From NCBI RefSeq assembly GCF_020439865.1, contig NZ_JAGRPF010000140.1, forward strand, positions 1-54,394: a stretch of DNA of 54,394 nucleotides. Reading direction: 5' to 3'. Origin of the DNA: Prosthecobacter sp. Its GTDB lineage: Bacteria; Verrucomicrobiota; Verrucomicrobiia; Verrucomicrobiales; Verrucomicrobiaceae. Made by a program: the position numbers and the translations under genes. This document shows, one piece after another, positions 18,428-25,850 of this stretch. How positions within the stretch are numbered: position 1 is the first letter of the stretch; each line of letters begins with the position of its first letter. Under the pieces are notes generated by a model, which was given only the letters and a program-made list of their open reading frames with translations, had not been told where the DNA came from and did no database searches.

Positions 18428-19066
18428 TCAGCGATGCTCGATCACATCGTCGTGCTTGAAGCGCACCTTGGGTAGGACGGCATAGCGGTCATCGGCATGG
18501 CGATAGCCCGCAGGGCAGAGGACGGCGGTGGTGAGCCCTTGGGCCTCGAGGCCGAGCAGTTCGTCGTATTTCTCGGGAACGAAGCCTTCCATCGGACAGG
18601 TGTCGACACCGAGCAGCGCGCAGGCTGTCATGAACTGACCGAGGGCGATGTAGGCCTGCATCTTGGACCACTCCCGGGTCATGTAACCCTGCTGATGCGT
18701 GCCCATGAGCATTTTGCGGAATCCCGCCAATGAATCCGGCGTGCCACCGCGCACTTCGGCGATGCGCATGAGGTTCGCGTCGATGTCCGCCTCGTTCATG
18801 GCGCGTTTGGTGGCCATGACGACGAGGTGGGAACAGTCGGCCACCTGCCGCTGACGCCAGGAGTGTGCCACGAGTTGTTCCCGCAGTTCCTGATCTTGAA
18901 TGACGAGGAACTTCCACGGCTGAAGGCCGAAGCTCGAGGGCGTGAGGACAAGGGATTCTTCAAGCGCTTTCCAAGTGTCTTCGGGAATCTTCTTGGTGGG
19001 ATCGAAGACCTTCGTGGCGTAGCGCCAGTTCAGTGCGGTGAGGAGATCGGCAGGAGTCGTGGACAT
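18428..19066 (-). CDS. Nitroreductase family NAD(P)H-dependent oxidoreductase
   Basis: FMN-dependent oxidoreductase, 212 residues, cytoplasmic. The ATG at 19066 gives MSTTPADLLTALNWRYATKV, matching the family start RYATKxF; the longer frame to 19234 runs into the neighbouring gene. Family features are the LTPSSFGLQPWKFLVIQD flavin-binding block, the helical YIALGQFMTACALLGVDTCP region and the EGFVPEKYDELLGL segment typical of NfsB/dihydropteridine-reductase-type enzymes. The physiological substrate is not predictable. It starts 32 bases after the short-chain dehydrogenase gene on the same strand, so the two may form a small redox operon. Confidence 0.9.
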   Translation of the reverse strand: MSTTPADLLTALNWRYATKVFDPTKKIPEDTWKALEESLVLTPSSFGLQPWKFLVIQDQELREQLVAHSWRQRQVADCSHLVVMATKRAMNEADIDANLMRIAEVRGGTPDSLAGFRKMLMGTHQQGYMTREWSKMQAYIALGQFMTACALLGVDTCPMEGFVPEKYDELLGLEAQGLTTAVLCPAGYRHADDRYAVLPKVRFKHDDVIEHR

Positions 19067-19098
19067 AAATGAGACGATAGGAAGGCGGATGAAGAGGA

Positions 19099-19818
19099 TC
19101 AAGGCTCCTGCCGGGTGGGGCAGATGACCATTTCGCGGACGCAAACACTCTGAGGCAGTTTGCAGGACCACACGATGGCTTCGGCGATGTCGGTGGGCTT
19201 CAAGGCGCCGCCGATCTGTTTCGCGTAATCCCACCAGCCGTCTCGGGAGGCGTCGTGCGTGGTGTGATTGACCAGATCAGTTTCCACCATGCCGGGGGCG
19301 ATGGTGATGAGGCGCACGTTCTTGCTGCTGACTTCCTCGCGGATTGCTTCGCTGATCGCATGCACGGCGAACTTGGTTCCGCAGTACACCGCGTGATTGC
19401 TGAAGGTCTTCACGCCGGCGATGGAGCCGATGTTGACGATGGTGCCGCTGCCGCGCTTCACCATGCCGGAGAGGGCCAGGCGGATGCCGGTGAGGACCCC
19501 CTTGATGTTGATGTCGATCATCGAGTCCCACTGGGTGGGATTGCTCTCGAGAGCCGGGGCATTCATCATGACTCCGGCATTGTTCACCAGGTATTCGGCG
19601 GGGCCGAACTGCGCCTCGGCTTCGTCGATGGCTCTCTGGAAGCTCTCAGCGTCGAGGACATCGACGGCACGGCAGAGGGTACTTGGGAGCTTGAGAGCCT
19701 CCATGGGTTCCAGACGGCGGGCCAGCAGGAGCAGGGGGTGCGCGGCGGCGGCAAAGGCTTGAGCCGTGGCGGCTCCAATGCCTGAAGAGGCGCCGGTGAT
19801 GATGACGAGTTTGTTCAT
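19099..19818 (-). CDS. Short-chain dehydrogenase/reductase (classical SDR)
   Basis: NAD(P)-dependent oxidoreductase, 239 residues from the ATG at 19818 (MNKLVIITGASSGIG). The cofactor motif TGASSGIG is at residues 8-15, NNAG is near 80, and the catalytic residues are Ser132, Tyr145 and Lys149 in GSIAG...YCGTK. The PG motif after the active site is IAPGMVETDL. Arg residues after the second strand (LLARRLEP) suggest NADP preference. It resembles the YdfG/serine-dehydrogenase-like subgroup (3-hydroxy acid dehydrogenases), but the substrate is not fixed by the sequence. It is upstream of the nitroreductase gene with a 32-base gap. Confidence 0.92.
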   Translation of the reverse strand: MNKLVIITGASSGIGAATAQAFAAAAHPLLLLARRLEPMEALKLPSTLCRAVDVLDAESFQRAIDEAEAQFGPAEYLVNNAGVMMNAPALESNPTQWDSMIDINIKGVLTGIRLALSGMVKRGSGTIVNIGSIAGVKTFSNHAVYCGTKFAVHAISEAIREEVSSKNVRLITIAPGMVETDLVNHTTHDASRDGWWDYAKQIGGALKPTDIAEAIVWSCKLPQSVCVREMVICPTRQEP

Positions 19819-19959
19819 GGGGAGGTGCGGACTGGAGGCTGTCTTTGGCACGGGCCTGCCCGTCCTGCAACCACCGGGCGGAACCGGCGGCGAGGGGCCG
19901 TTGAGCTTCGATCGGGCGCTTCGGATGAAAAAAACTTACAACTCAACTTGGTGTGAATA

Positions 19960-19989
19960 TTGCAATGCGCGCACGAAGTACGGTAATAT
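19960..19989 (+). promoter_or_regulatory. Probable sigma-70-type promoter for the GYF_2 gene
   Basis: TTGCAA (19960-19965) and TAATAT (19984-19989) are separated by 18 bases in a locally AT-rich stretch. The predicted start of transcription falls near 19997, some 18 bases before the GTG at 20015. The same -35 hexamer precedes the tRNA gene at 27.2 kb. Confidence 0.5.
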
Positions 19990-20014
19990 ACCTCGGTTCG
20001 ACTCCTCCCGATTC

Positions 20015-20590
20015 GTGCACGCTCTTTACTACATTGCCAAAGGCCAGAAGACCTTGGGGCCCTGCTCCAAGGACGATCTGCGCAATTTCTTGGCCTATGG
20101 GTCCATCCGGGACAGTGATCTGGTGAAGCGCGATGATGACGAGCAGTGGCGGCCGGTCTCGACGTTGCTGGAACTGCATGCAGAAGGCCAGGTGATCGCG
20201 GACGGCCTCACGGTGCGGCCGTCACGCCGTCGCGTGGCCCGCTATCGGGACTACAATCGTGTGCCGTACAATCAGCGTGGAGGCGCCGTGATGCGGCGCA
20301 TGATCCTGGGATTCCTGCTGATCCCCCCGCTTCTCTGGTGGGCGGCGGTTTCCCTGTACTCAGACCACATCTTCCGCAAAAAGAAGGACGAGAACGGCTA
20401 TCTGCTGGTGTGGGGCCGCTGGGTCGAGGTGCTGGTGACGATCATGATCATCGTCAATGCGGTCGCGTGGTGGATGGCGGTCACCTATGCCTCATGGATT
20501 CTGGGTCCCGGCCTCCACGAACTGATGAAAGGCATGGGTGAGGCGATGGATGTGATCAAGGGGCTGATCCATGACATGTCCCCCAAATAA
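20015..20590 (+). CDS. Membrane protein with an N-terminal GYF_2 (DUF4339) domain
   Basis: 191 residues from GTG at 20015. The N-terminal half is a GYF_2 domain: ALYYIAKGQKTLGPCSKDDL, then SIRDSDLVKRDDDEQWRPVS. An Arg-rich linker leads to two transmembrane helices (MILGFLLIPPLLWWAAVSLY and VEVLVTIMIIVNAVAWWMAV). GYF_2 domains are thought to mediate protein contacts at the membrane. An in-frame ATG at 19925 would add 30 residues, but that stretch has poor codon bias, includes a rare ATA and overlaps the likely promoter, so the GTG is preferred. Partners are unknown. The DUF1549 gene follows after 129 bases. Confidence 0.7.
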   Translation: MHALYYIAKGQKTLGPCSKDDLRNFLAYGSIRDSDLVKRDDDEQWRPVSTLLELHAEGQVIADGLTVRPSRRRVARYRDYNRVPYNQRGGAVMRRMILGFLLIPPLLWWAAVSLYSDHIFRKKKDENGYLLVWGRWVEVLVTIMIIVNAVAWWMAVTYASWILGPGLHELMKGMGEAMDVIKGLIHDMSPK

Positions 20591-20719
20591 AACGGGCTTT
20601 TGAAGGGGGAGACAGGTTTTGAGCGGGCTGGCAATCCGTGGATTGTCATTCGGTGTGCCGTATTTGGCATCATGCCCGGGTGCTGACACGTTGTTTGAGC
20701 GCGCCGCGTTGGTTGCTGC

Positions 20720-22888
20720 ATGAAAGCACAGCCAACACTTTCTCTCCTCGCATCCGTTTTGTTCGCCGTCTCGGTTCAGGCCGCGCCTGCGGACACGACC
20801 GCTGCTTCGAAACAGATCGACGCCCTGCTGGCCCAAAGCTGGCAAAAGCACAAGATCACTCCCAATCCGCTTGTGGATGACGCCACGTTCCTGCGCCGCG
20901 TCTATCTGACCGTAGTGGGGCGCATCCCGACCTACGACGAGGCGAAGGCGTTCTATGCCTGTCAGGCTCCTGACAAACGGGCGAAGCTGGTGGACAGCCT
21001 GCTTTCCGGCGAGGGCTACGTGCAGAACTTTTTCAACTACTGGGCTGACGTGTTGCGTGCGCAGAGCCAGGGGGTGGGCGGCAGCATCACGGCAGAGAAT
21101 TACCTGAACTACATCCGCGAGTCGCTGCGCGAGAACAAGCCTTGGGATCAGATGGCCCGCGAACTCGTCTCGAGCAGCGGTTCCTGCTTCGACACCGGCG
21201 CCATCGGTTACTACATGCGCGACCGCGGCATGCCGCTGGACAATCTGTCGAACACCACCCGAATCTTCTTGGGCACGCGTTTGGAGTGCGCTCAGTGCCA
21301 CGACCATCCCTTCGACAAGTGGACGCAGAAACAGTTCTACGAGATGGCGGCCTTCACGCACAACATGAGCGCCACCAGCTACCAGTCGAAGGGCTACAAC
21401 GAGGTGCAGAAGATGATGCGTGCCGACAAGTCAATCGACAAGGAGACTCAGGATCTGATGCGCAAGGCGATGAGCGAGGCCGTGCGCCCGCTGCGCAACA
21501 CGCTGGTCGTGCAGAACAAGGGCGCCCTGCGTCTGCCGCATGACTACAAATACAAGGATGCCAAGCCGAAGGATGTCGTGCAGGCCTCGGTGATGTTTGG
21601 CAAGCCGGTGACGCTTTCGAAGGACTCGAACTCGATCGACGAATTCGGCAAGTGGCTGACTTCGGCCGAGAATCCGCGTTTTACCACCGTCATTGCCAAC
21701 CGCCTGTGGAAGCGCGTCTTTGGCGCCGGCATCTACGAGCAGGTCGATGAAATGATGGACGGCAGCGTGGCCTCCAATCCGGAACTCATGCACTTTCTCG
21801 AACGCCAGATGGTGGCGCTGAAATACGACATGAAGGCCTACCTCCGCATGCTCTTAAACACGCAGGCCTTTGCCCGAGCCAGCACGAAGGAAGTCTCCCC
21901 GGGCACTCCCTACTATTTCGAAGGGCCCGTGTTTCACCGCATGAGCGCCGAGCAGGTGTGGGATTCGCTGGTGGCCCTTGTGAGTCCGGACCCGGAGCAG
22001 CCGAACTGGAGTGCCCGCGAACGCGAACGCCGCGATCTTGAGAACCGTCACCGTCTGGCTGAACTGCTCGACAGGACCGAGCCCGCGCTGCTCTTTGAAG
22101 CCTCCAAGCAGGTCGGAGAGGTCATGGTTGAACAGAACAAGGAGTTCGACCAGTTGCGCACGGAACTCGACGTGGCGCGCGCCAAGGATGACAAGGCCAA
22201 GGTGCGCGAAATTCAAAACCGCCTGAACAGCACCCAGCGCGTCCTGCGCGAGCAGGTGTCCAAGTCCTTCTACGCCGCCGCGAAGAAGTCCGGCAATCAG
22301 GATATCCAGGCCGAGCTCGCCGCCGTCAGCGGTGACGGACCGATGGAAATGGCGATGATGAACCTCATGGAAGACACTCGCGTGGATCCGAAACAGGCAC
22401 CGCTGAATCCGAAAGTTATGGAGCGCATCAAGGAATACGAGGCCTTGCTCGGGATGAAGGATGAGAAGAGCGCGAAGAGCTTTGAGAACTACGAGAAGAC
22501 ACTGCATCAGACTTGGAGCCGCGCCGCCGAACTGCCTTCACCCGCTCCCCGCGGCCACTTCCTCCGCGAGTTTGGTCAGAGCGACCGCGAGATCATCGAA
22601 AACGCCAACGACGAAGCAAGCGTGCCGCAGGCGCTGACGATGATGAACGGCTCGCTGCTCAACCAGCTCACTAGCGCCTGGTCCATGTTGAGCATCAACC
22701 TGCGAAAGGCCACGACGAACGAAGATAAGGTCAATACACTCTTCCTCAGCGTCTATTCCCGTCCGCCTTCGGCCAAGGAGAGGGCCCACATGCTGCAGAC
22801 CATCGAATCCTACGCGTCGTCCAAGACGCTGTGGGAGGACATCATCACCGCTGCCCTCAGCACCCAGCGTTTCATCTTCGTCGAGTAA
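20720..22888 (+). CDS. Secreted DUF1549/DUF1553 (planctomycete-cytochrome-type) protein
   Basis: 722 residues, Sec signal (MKAQPTLSLLASVLFAVSVQAA). The DUF1549 part (about 30-240) begins LVDDATFLRRVYLTVVGRIP and carries CAQCHDHPFDKW with the CxxCH heme-type motif at Cys190-His194. The DUF1553 part starts near FGKWLTSAENPRFTTVIANR, with LWKRVFGAG and later LTMMNGSLLNQ. A charged helical insert of about 90 residues (ARERERRDLENRHRLAELLD onward) lies between. No PSCyt1 domain precedes DUF1549, unlike the copy at 32.6 kb. It is paired with the DUF1501 gene 44 bases downstream, the standard arrangement in this phylum. The biochemical role of the pair is not established; electron transfer or polysaccharide breakdown are proposals only. 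Confidence 0.9.
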   Translation: MKAQPTLSLLASVLFAVSVQAAPADTTAASKQIDALLAQSWQKHKITPNPLVDDATFLRRVYLTVVGRIPTYDEAKAFYACQAPDKRAKLVDSLLSGEGYVQNFFNYWADVLRAQSQGVGGSITAENYLNYIRESLRENKPWDQMARELVSSSGSCFDTGAIGYYMRDRGMPLDNLSNTTRIFLGTRLECAQCHDHPFDKWTQKQFYEMAAFTHNMSATSYQSKGYNEVQKMMRADKSIDKETQDLMRKAMSEAVRPLRNTLVVQNKGALRLPHDYKYKDAKPKDVVQASVMFGKPVTLSKDSNSIDEFGKWLTSAENPRFTTVIANRLWKRVFGAGIYEQVDEMMDGSVASNPELMHFLERQMVALKYDMKAYLRMLLNTQAFARASTKEVSPGTPYYFEGPVFHRMSAEQVWDSLVALVSPDPEQPNWSARERERRDLENRHRLAELLDRTEPALLFEASKQVGEVMVEQNKEFDQLRTELDVARAKDDKAKVREIQNRLNSTQRVLREQVSKSFYAAAKKSGNQDIQAELAAVSGDGPMEMAMMNLMEDTRVDPKQAPLNPKVMERIKEYEALLGMKDEKSAKSFENYEKTLHQTWSRAAELPSPAPRGHFLREFGQSDREIIENANDEASVPQALTMMNGSLLNQLTSAWSMLSINLRKATTNEDKVNTLFLSVYSRPPSAKERAHMLQTIESYASSKTLWEDIITAALSTQRFIFVE

Positions 22889-22932
22889 GTCACACCCAGA
22901 TTCCCAATTGAAACTTTACACCTGAAACTACC

Positions 22933-24225
22933 ATGAACACCGATCTTACCCGCCGCTCTGTGATGACTCGCATGGCCCAGTCCTGCCTCGGAGTCGGTTT
23001 GTTGCCTTCAATGGAGCATCTCTTCAGCAGCAAGGCCTTCGCCGTCGGTGAAGGCAGCGCTACAGCCAAGCAGGCTGCCACCGCCCGCAACGTCATCTTC
23101 CTCTACATGACCGGCGGCCAGAGCCACCTCGACACTTGGGATCCGAAGCCGGAGAACAAGGAGGTCATGGGGGCCACGAAGGCCATCAAGACCAGCGCCG
23201 ACGGCGTCCAGATCAGCGAATACCTTCCACGCATGGCTAAGCAGATGCATCACGCCTGCGTAATCAACTCGATGGCCACCAATACCGCGGCACATGAGCA
23301 GGCGAACTATTTCATGCACACCAGCTTTGGGCTGCGGAGCACGATCAAGCATCCGGGCATGGGTGCGTGGCTCAGTTTCTTCCAAGGACCGGGTAATCCG
23401 GCACTGCCACCCTATGTTTATGTTGGCAATGACAGCCGCCATCCTGGCGCAGGCTTCTTTGCCAAAAAGCATGGCCCGCTCATGGTGAACAATCCTGAAG
23501 CTGGCTTGCAAAACGTGCGCCCGCAAAAAGGCGTGACCGACGAGCGCTTCGGCATGCGTCGTGAACTTGCCGGTTCATTGGACGCCGAGTTCCAAGGCAA
23601 GTGGGACACCCGAAACGTGAAGGCCTATGCCGACATGTATGACGATGCGGTGCGGTTGATGAAGAGCGAGGATCTTGTGGCCTTCGATCTGACCAAAGAG
23701 CCTGAAGCGCTTCGTCAGGCCTACGGCAAAGACACGTTTGGCCAGGGTTGCCTCCTCGCACGCCGCCTCGTCGAGCATGGGGTGCGCTTCATCGAGGTGA
23801 GCTTCGGAAGCTGGGACACGCACGTGGCGAACTTCATCAACGTCCCGCGTCTCTGCGACACGCTGGACACCGCTCTCGCCGCCCTCGTCACCGATCTGGA
23901 ACATCGGGGCATGCTGGAGGACACCATGATCGTCGTCAGCTCCGAATTCGGCCGCACGCCAAAGATCAATCAGAACCAGGGCCGCGACCACTATCCCATC
24001 TTCAGCTCCGTCATCATTGGCGGTGGCATCAAAGGAGGCATCAAATATGGCTCCACCACGCCTGACGGCGCCGGCATCGCTGCCGACAAGGTTGGTCCGC
24101 CCGACCTCAACGCCACCATCGGTTACGCGCTTGGTCTGCCGCTTGATCAGGTGATCTACTCACCCAGCAAGCGTCCGTTCACCGTCGCCGACAAGGGCCA
24201 GCCGCTGACGCATTTGTTTTCGTGA
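22933..24225 (+). CDS. Tat-exported DUF1501 protein, partner of the upstream DUF1549 gene
   Basis: 430 residues. The N-terminus has a twin-arginine pattern (LTRRSVMTRMAQSCLGVGLL). The DUF1501 core shows VIFLYMTGGQSHLDTWDPKP, EYLPRMAKQMHHACVINSMA, LARRLVEHGVRFIEVSFGSW with DTH, MIVVSSEFGRTPKINQNQGR and DHYPIFSSVIIGGGIKGG. These Asp/His/Glu motifs fit the alkaline-phosphatase/sulfatase superfamily to which DUF1501 is assigned. It follows the DUF1549/DUF1553 gene by 44 bases, so the two are almost certainly one operon, closed by the hairpin terminator at 24255. Confidence 0.92.
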   Translation: MNTDLTRRSVMTRMAQSCLGVGLLPSMEHLFSSKAFAVGEGSATAKQAATARNVIFLYMTGGQSHLDTWDPKPENKEVMGATKAIKTSADGVQISEYLPRMAKQMHHACVINSMATNTAAHEQANYFMHTSFGLRSTIKHPGMGAWLSFFQGPGNPALPPYVYVGNDSRHPGAGFFAKKHGPLMVNNPEAGLQNVRPQKGVTDERFGMRRELAGSLDAEFQGKWDTRNVKAYADMYDDAVRLMKSEDLVAFDLTKEPEALRQAYGKDTFGQGCLLARRLVEHGVRFIEVSFGSWDTHVANFINVPRLCDTLDTALAALVTDLEHRGMLEDTMIVVSSEFGRTPKINQNQGRDHYPIFSSVIIGGGIKGGIKYGSTTPDGAGIAADKVGPPDLNATIGYALGLPLDQVIYSPSKRPFTVADKGQPLTHLFS

Positions 24226-24254
24226 GGTAGTGCCAAAGATCGGGTTAAAACACG

Positions 24255-24290
24255 ATCGCCCGGCAGGATTCCTGCCGGGCGATTGATTTT
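24255..24290 (+). terminator. Terminator hairpin after the first DUF1501 gene
   Basis: A perfect 13-base stem (ATCGCCCGGCAGG with CCTGCCGGGCGAT) around an ATT loop, followed by TGATTTT, 29 bases after the stop codon. Confidence 0.8.
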
Positions 24291-24300
24291 AGAGAGGCAA

Positions 24301-24325
24301 TGACACAGGCGGTCAGCCTGTGTCA
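24301..24325. repeat. Second inverted repeat between convergent genes
   Basis: TGACACAGGC and GCCTGTGTCA form a perfect 10-base stem around GGTCA, only 17 bases after the terminator hairpin and five bases before the stop of the minus-strand oxidoreductase gene. It could end transcription of that gene, but no T-run follows on either strand. Confidence 0.6.
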
Positions 24326-24330
24326 CAGAT

Positions 24331-25698
24331 TTAAACGTTCGCGGCGCTGTAGTCCCAGCCCTGGCGGTAGGCCGCACGGGTGATGAGCTTGTTCGCGTCG
24401 GCGCTGTCGGATTCCTGCTTGGCGGCGTCCCAGTTGATGACCTTGCCGGGATTGGCTATGGCGAGGTTGCCGAAAAGGCAGAGCTTGGTCAGCGGGACGG
24501 AATAGTCGAAGTTGCTGCCGCAGATCTTGTCCTGCTCGATGGCGCGGATGAGTTCGAGCTGCGGTTCGCCTTCGGCGAGTGCGGGCTCAAGCTTGAGTTC
24601 AGGAGACTTGCCGCCGAGGAACGCAGTCATCTTCGTGCTCGGGATGAGACGCGGGCTGCCGCAGTAGTCGTCGGTGTTGAGGATCACGCCCTCATCGCCG
24701 CGCAGGAGGAAGCCTCCTTTGATCTTGCTCCAGTCGCGGTCTGCTTCGAGTTCGGCCGGACGCTCGGGCTTCAGGCTGCCTTCATACCAGTGAAGCTTGA
24801 TCTCGCCGTACTTCTCCGTCTTGAAGTAGAAGACGACGTGGGAGGACTTCGGCCAGCTCACATCGGTGAGTTCGGTGCACTCGGCTTCCATCTTGTAGGG
24901 TTCGCCAAGGCCGCAGGACCAGAAGGGGCCGTCGAGAAGATGGCAGCCCATGTCGCCCATGGCACCGGCGCCGTACTCACGATGGCCACGCCAGGCGAAG
25001 GGATGCAGGCCGTTGAGGTAGGGCACCTGCGGCGTCGCGGCAAGCCAGGATTCCCAGTTGAGGCTGGCCGGGACTTCGCCGGGCGTATATTTTTCCTTGG
25101 CTTCGTTGCCCTGTGGCCAGATGGGGCGGTTGGTCCAGACGTGAATTTCCTTCACGTTGCCGACGATTCCTTCGCTGATCCACTGATTGAGGAAGCGGAT
25201 GCCTTTGCCAGTGTGGCCCTGGTTGCCCATGTTGGTCTTCACACCTTTCTTCTTGGCCGCTTCATGAAGCTGGTTGGCCTCCCAAATGCGGTTCACCAGC
25301 GGCTTTTGCACGCAAACGTGCTTGCCGCGCTTGATGGCCTCCATCGCCGCCGGGTAGTGCGCGTGGTCAGGGGTGGAGACGGTGCACATGTCGATCTTGT
25401 CGCCCATGGCTTCGAACATGTCGCGGAAGCTCTCGAACATCTTCGCATCGGGATACTTCTGCTGGGCCTGCTTGAGGCGCTCGCGGTCCACATCGCAGAT
25501 GGCCACAATGTTGGCCCCCTTGGCCGAAATGCCGACGTCAGACGCGCCTTTGCCGCCCGCGCCGCCGATGCCGGCGACATTGATTTTTTTGACGCCGCCT
25601 TCCTGGCCGATCAGCAGATTGGGGAGGAAGATGCTGCCTGCGGTGGCGGCCGTGTTGCGGAGGAAAGTACGACGGTTGGGGAAGAGCGAGGGCTTCAT
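24331..25698 (-). CDS. Tat-exported Gfo/Idh/MocA family oxidoreductase
   Basis: 455 residues from the ATG at 25698. A twin-arginine signal (FPNRRTFLRNTAATAGSIFL) directs export. The Rossmann motif NVAGIGGAGGKG, the strand-2 acid ICDVDRERL and the active-site motif QKPLVN follow; Gln replaces the Glu of the usual EKP, which is common in exported members of this phylum. The C-terminal domain includes GAGAMGDMGCHLLDGPFW and a second conserved acid cluster. Exported Gfo/Idh proteins probably carry a tightly bound NAD(P) folded in before Tat transport, and act on sugars in the periplasm. Substrate unknown. Transcription is divergent from the alanine symporter gene across a 152-base spacer with dyad symmetry. 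Confidence 0.9.
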   Translation of the reverse strand: MKPSLFPNRRTFLRNTAATAGSIFLPNLLIGQEGGVKKINVAGIGGAGGKGASDVGISAKGANIVAICDVDRERLKQAQQKYPDAKMFESFRDMFEAMGDKIDMCTVSTPDHAHYPAAMEAIKRGKHVCVQKPLVNRIWEANQLHEAAKKKGVKTNMGNQGHTGKGIRFLNQWISEGIVGNVKEIHVWTNRPIWPQGNEAKEKYTPGEVPASLNWESWLAATPQVPYLNGLHPFAWRGHREYGAGAMGDMGCHLLDGPFWSCGLGEPYKMEAECTELTDVSWPKSSHVVFYFKTEKYGEIKLHWYEGSLKPERPAELEADRDWSKIKGGFLLRGDEGVILNTDDYCGSPRLIPSTKMTAFLGGKSPELKLEPALAEGEPQLELIRAIEQDKICGSNFDYSVPLTKLCLFGNLAIANPGKVINWDAAKQESDSADANKLITRAAYRQGWDYSAANV

Positions 25699-25780
25699 GG
25701 TGTTTGGATTGGGCTGGGACGATAGCGGCATGGGGGCGAAACGCGCAATGGGAATGTCGCTCTCGGAGAAAAAGTATCGT

Positions 25781-25814
25781 GATGGCACAAAATGCCATCA
25801 CAGGCATTTTGTGC
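25781..25814. repeat. Two overlapping, mutually exclusive inverted repeats upstream of the symporter
   Basis: GATGGCA/TGCCATC (25781-25799, 5-base loop) overlaps a longer perfect dyad GCACAAAATGCC/GGCATTTTGTGC (25785-25814, 6-base loop). The two stems share bases 25785-25796 so cannot form together. The element lies 36 bases before the symporter ATG and 82 bases before the divergent oxidoreductase start, so it could be an operator, an mRNA switch or a dispersed repeat. Confidence 0.65.
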
Positions 25815-25850
25815 TTGGCTCGCTGGCATGTTCGCCGCTAGAACCCTTGC

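Noticed and set aside
25699..25850. Glycine riboswitch upstream of the alanine/glycine symporter
   Set aside because: The leader is too short and lacks the conserved aptamer cores; only the overlapping dyads are present.
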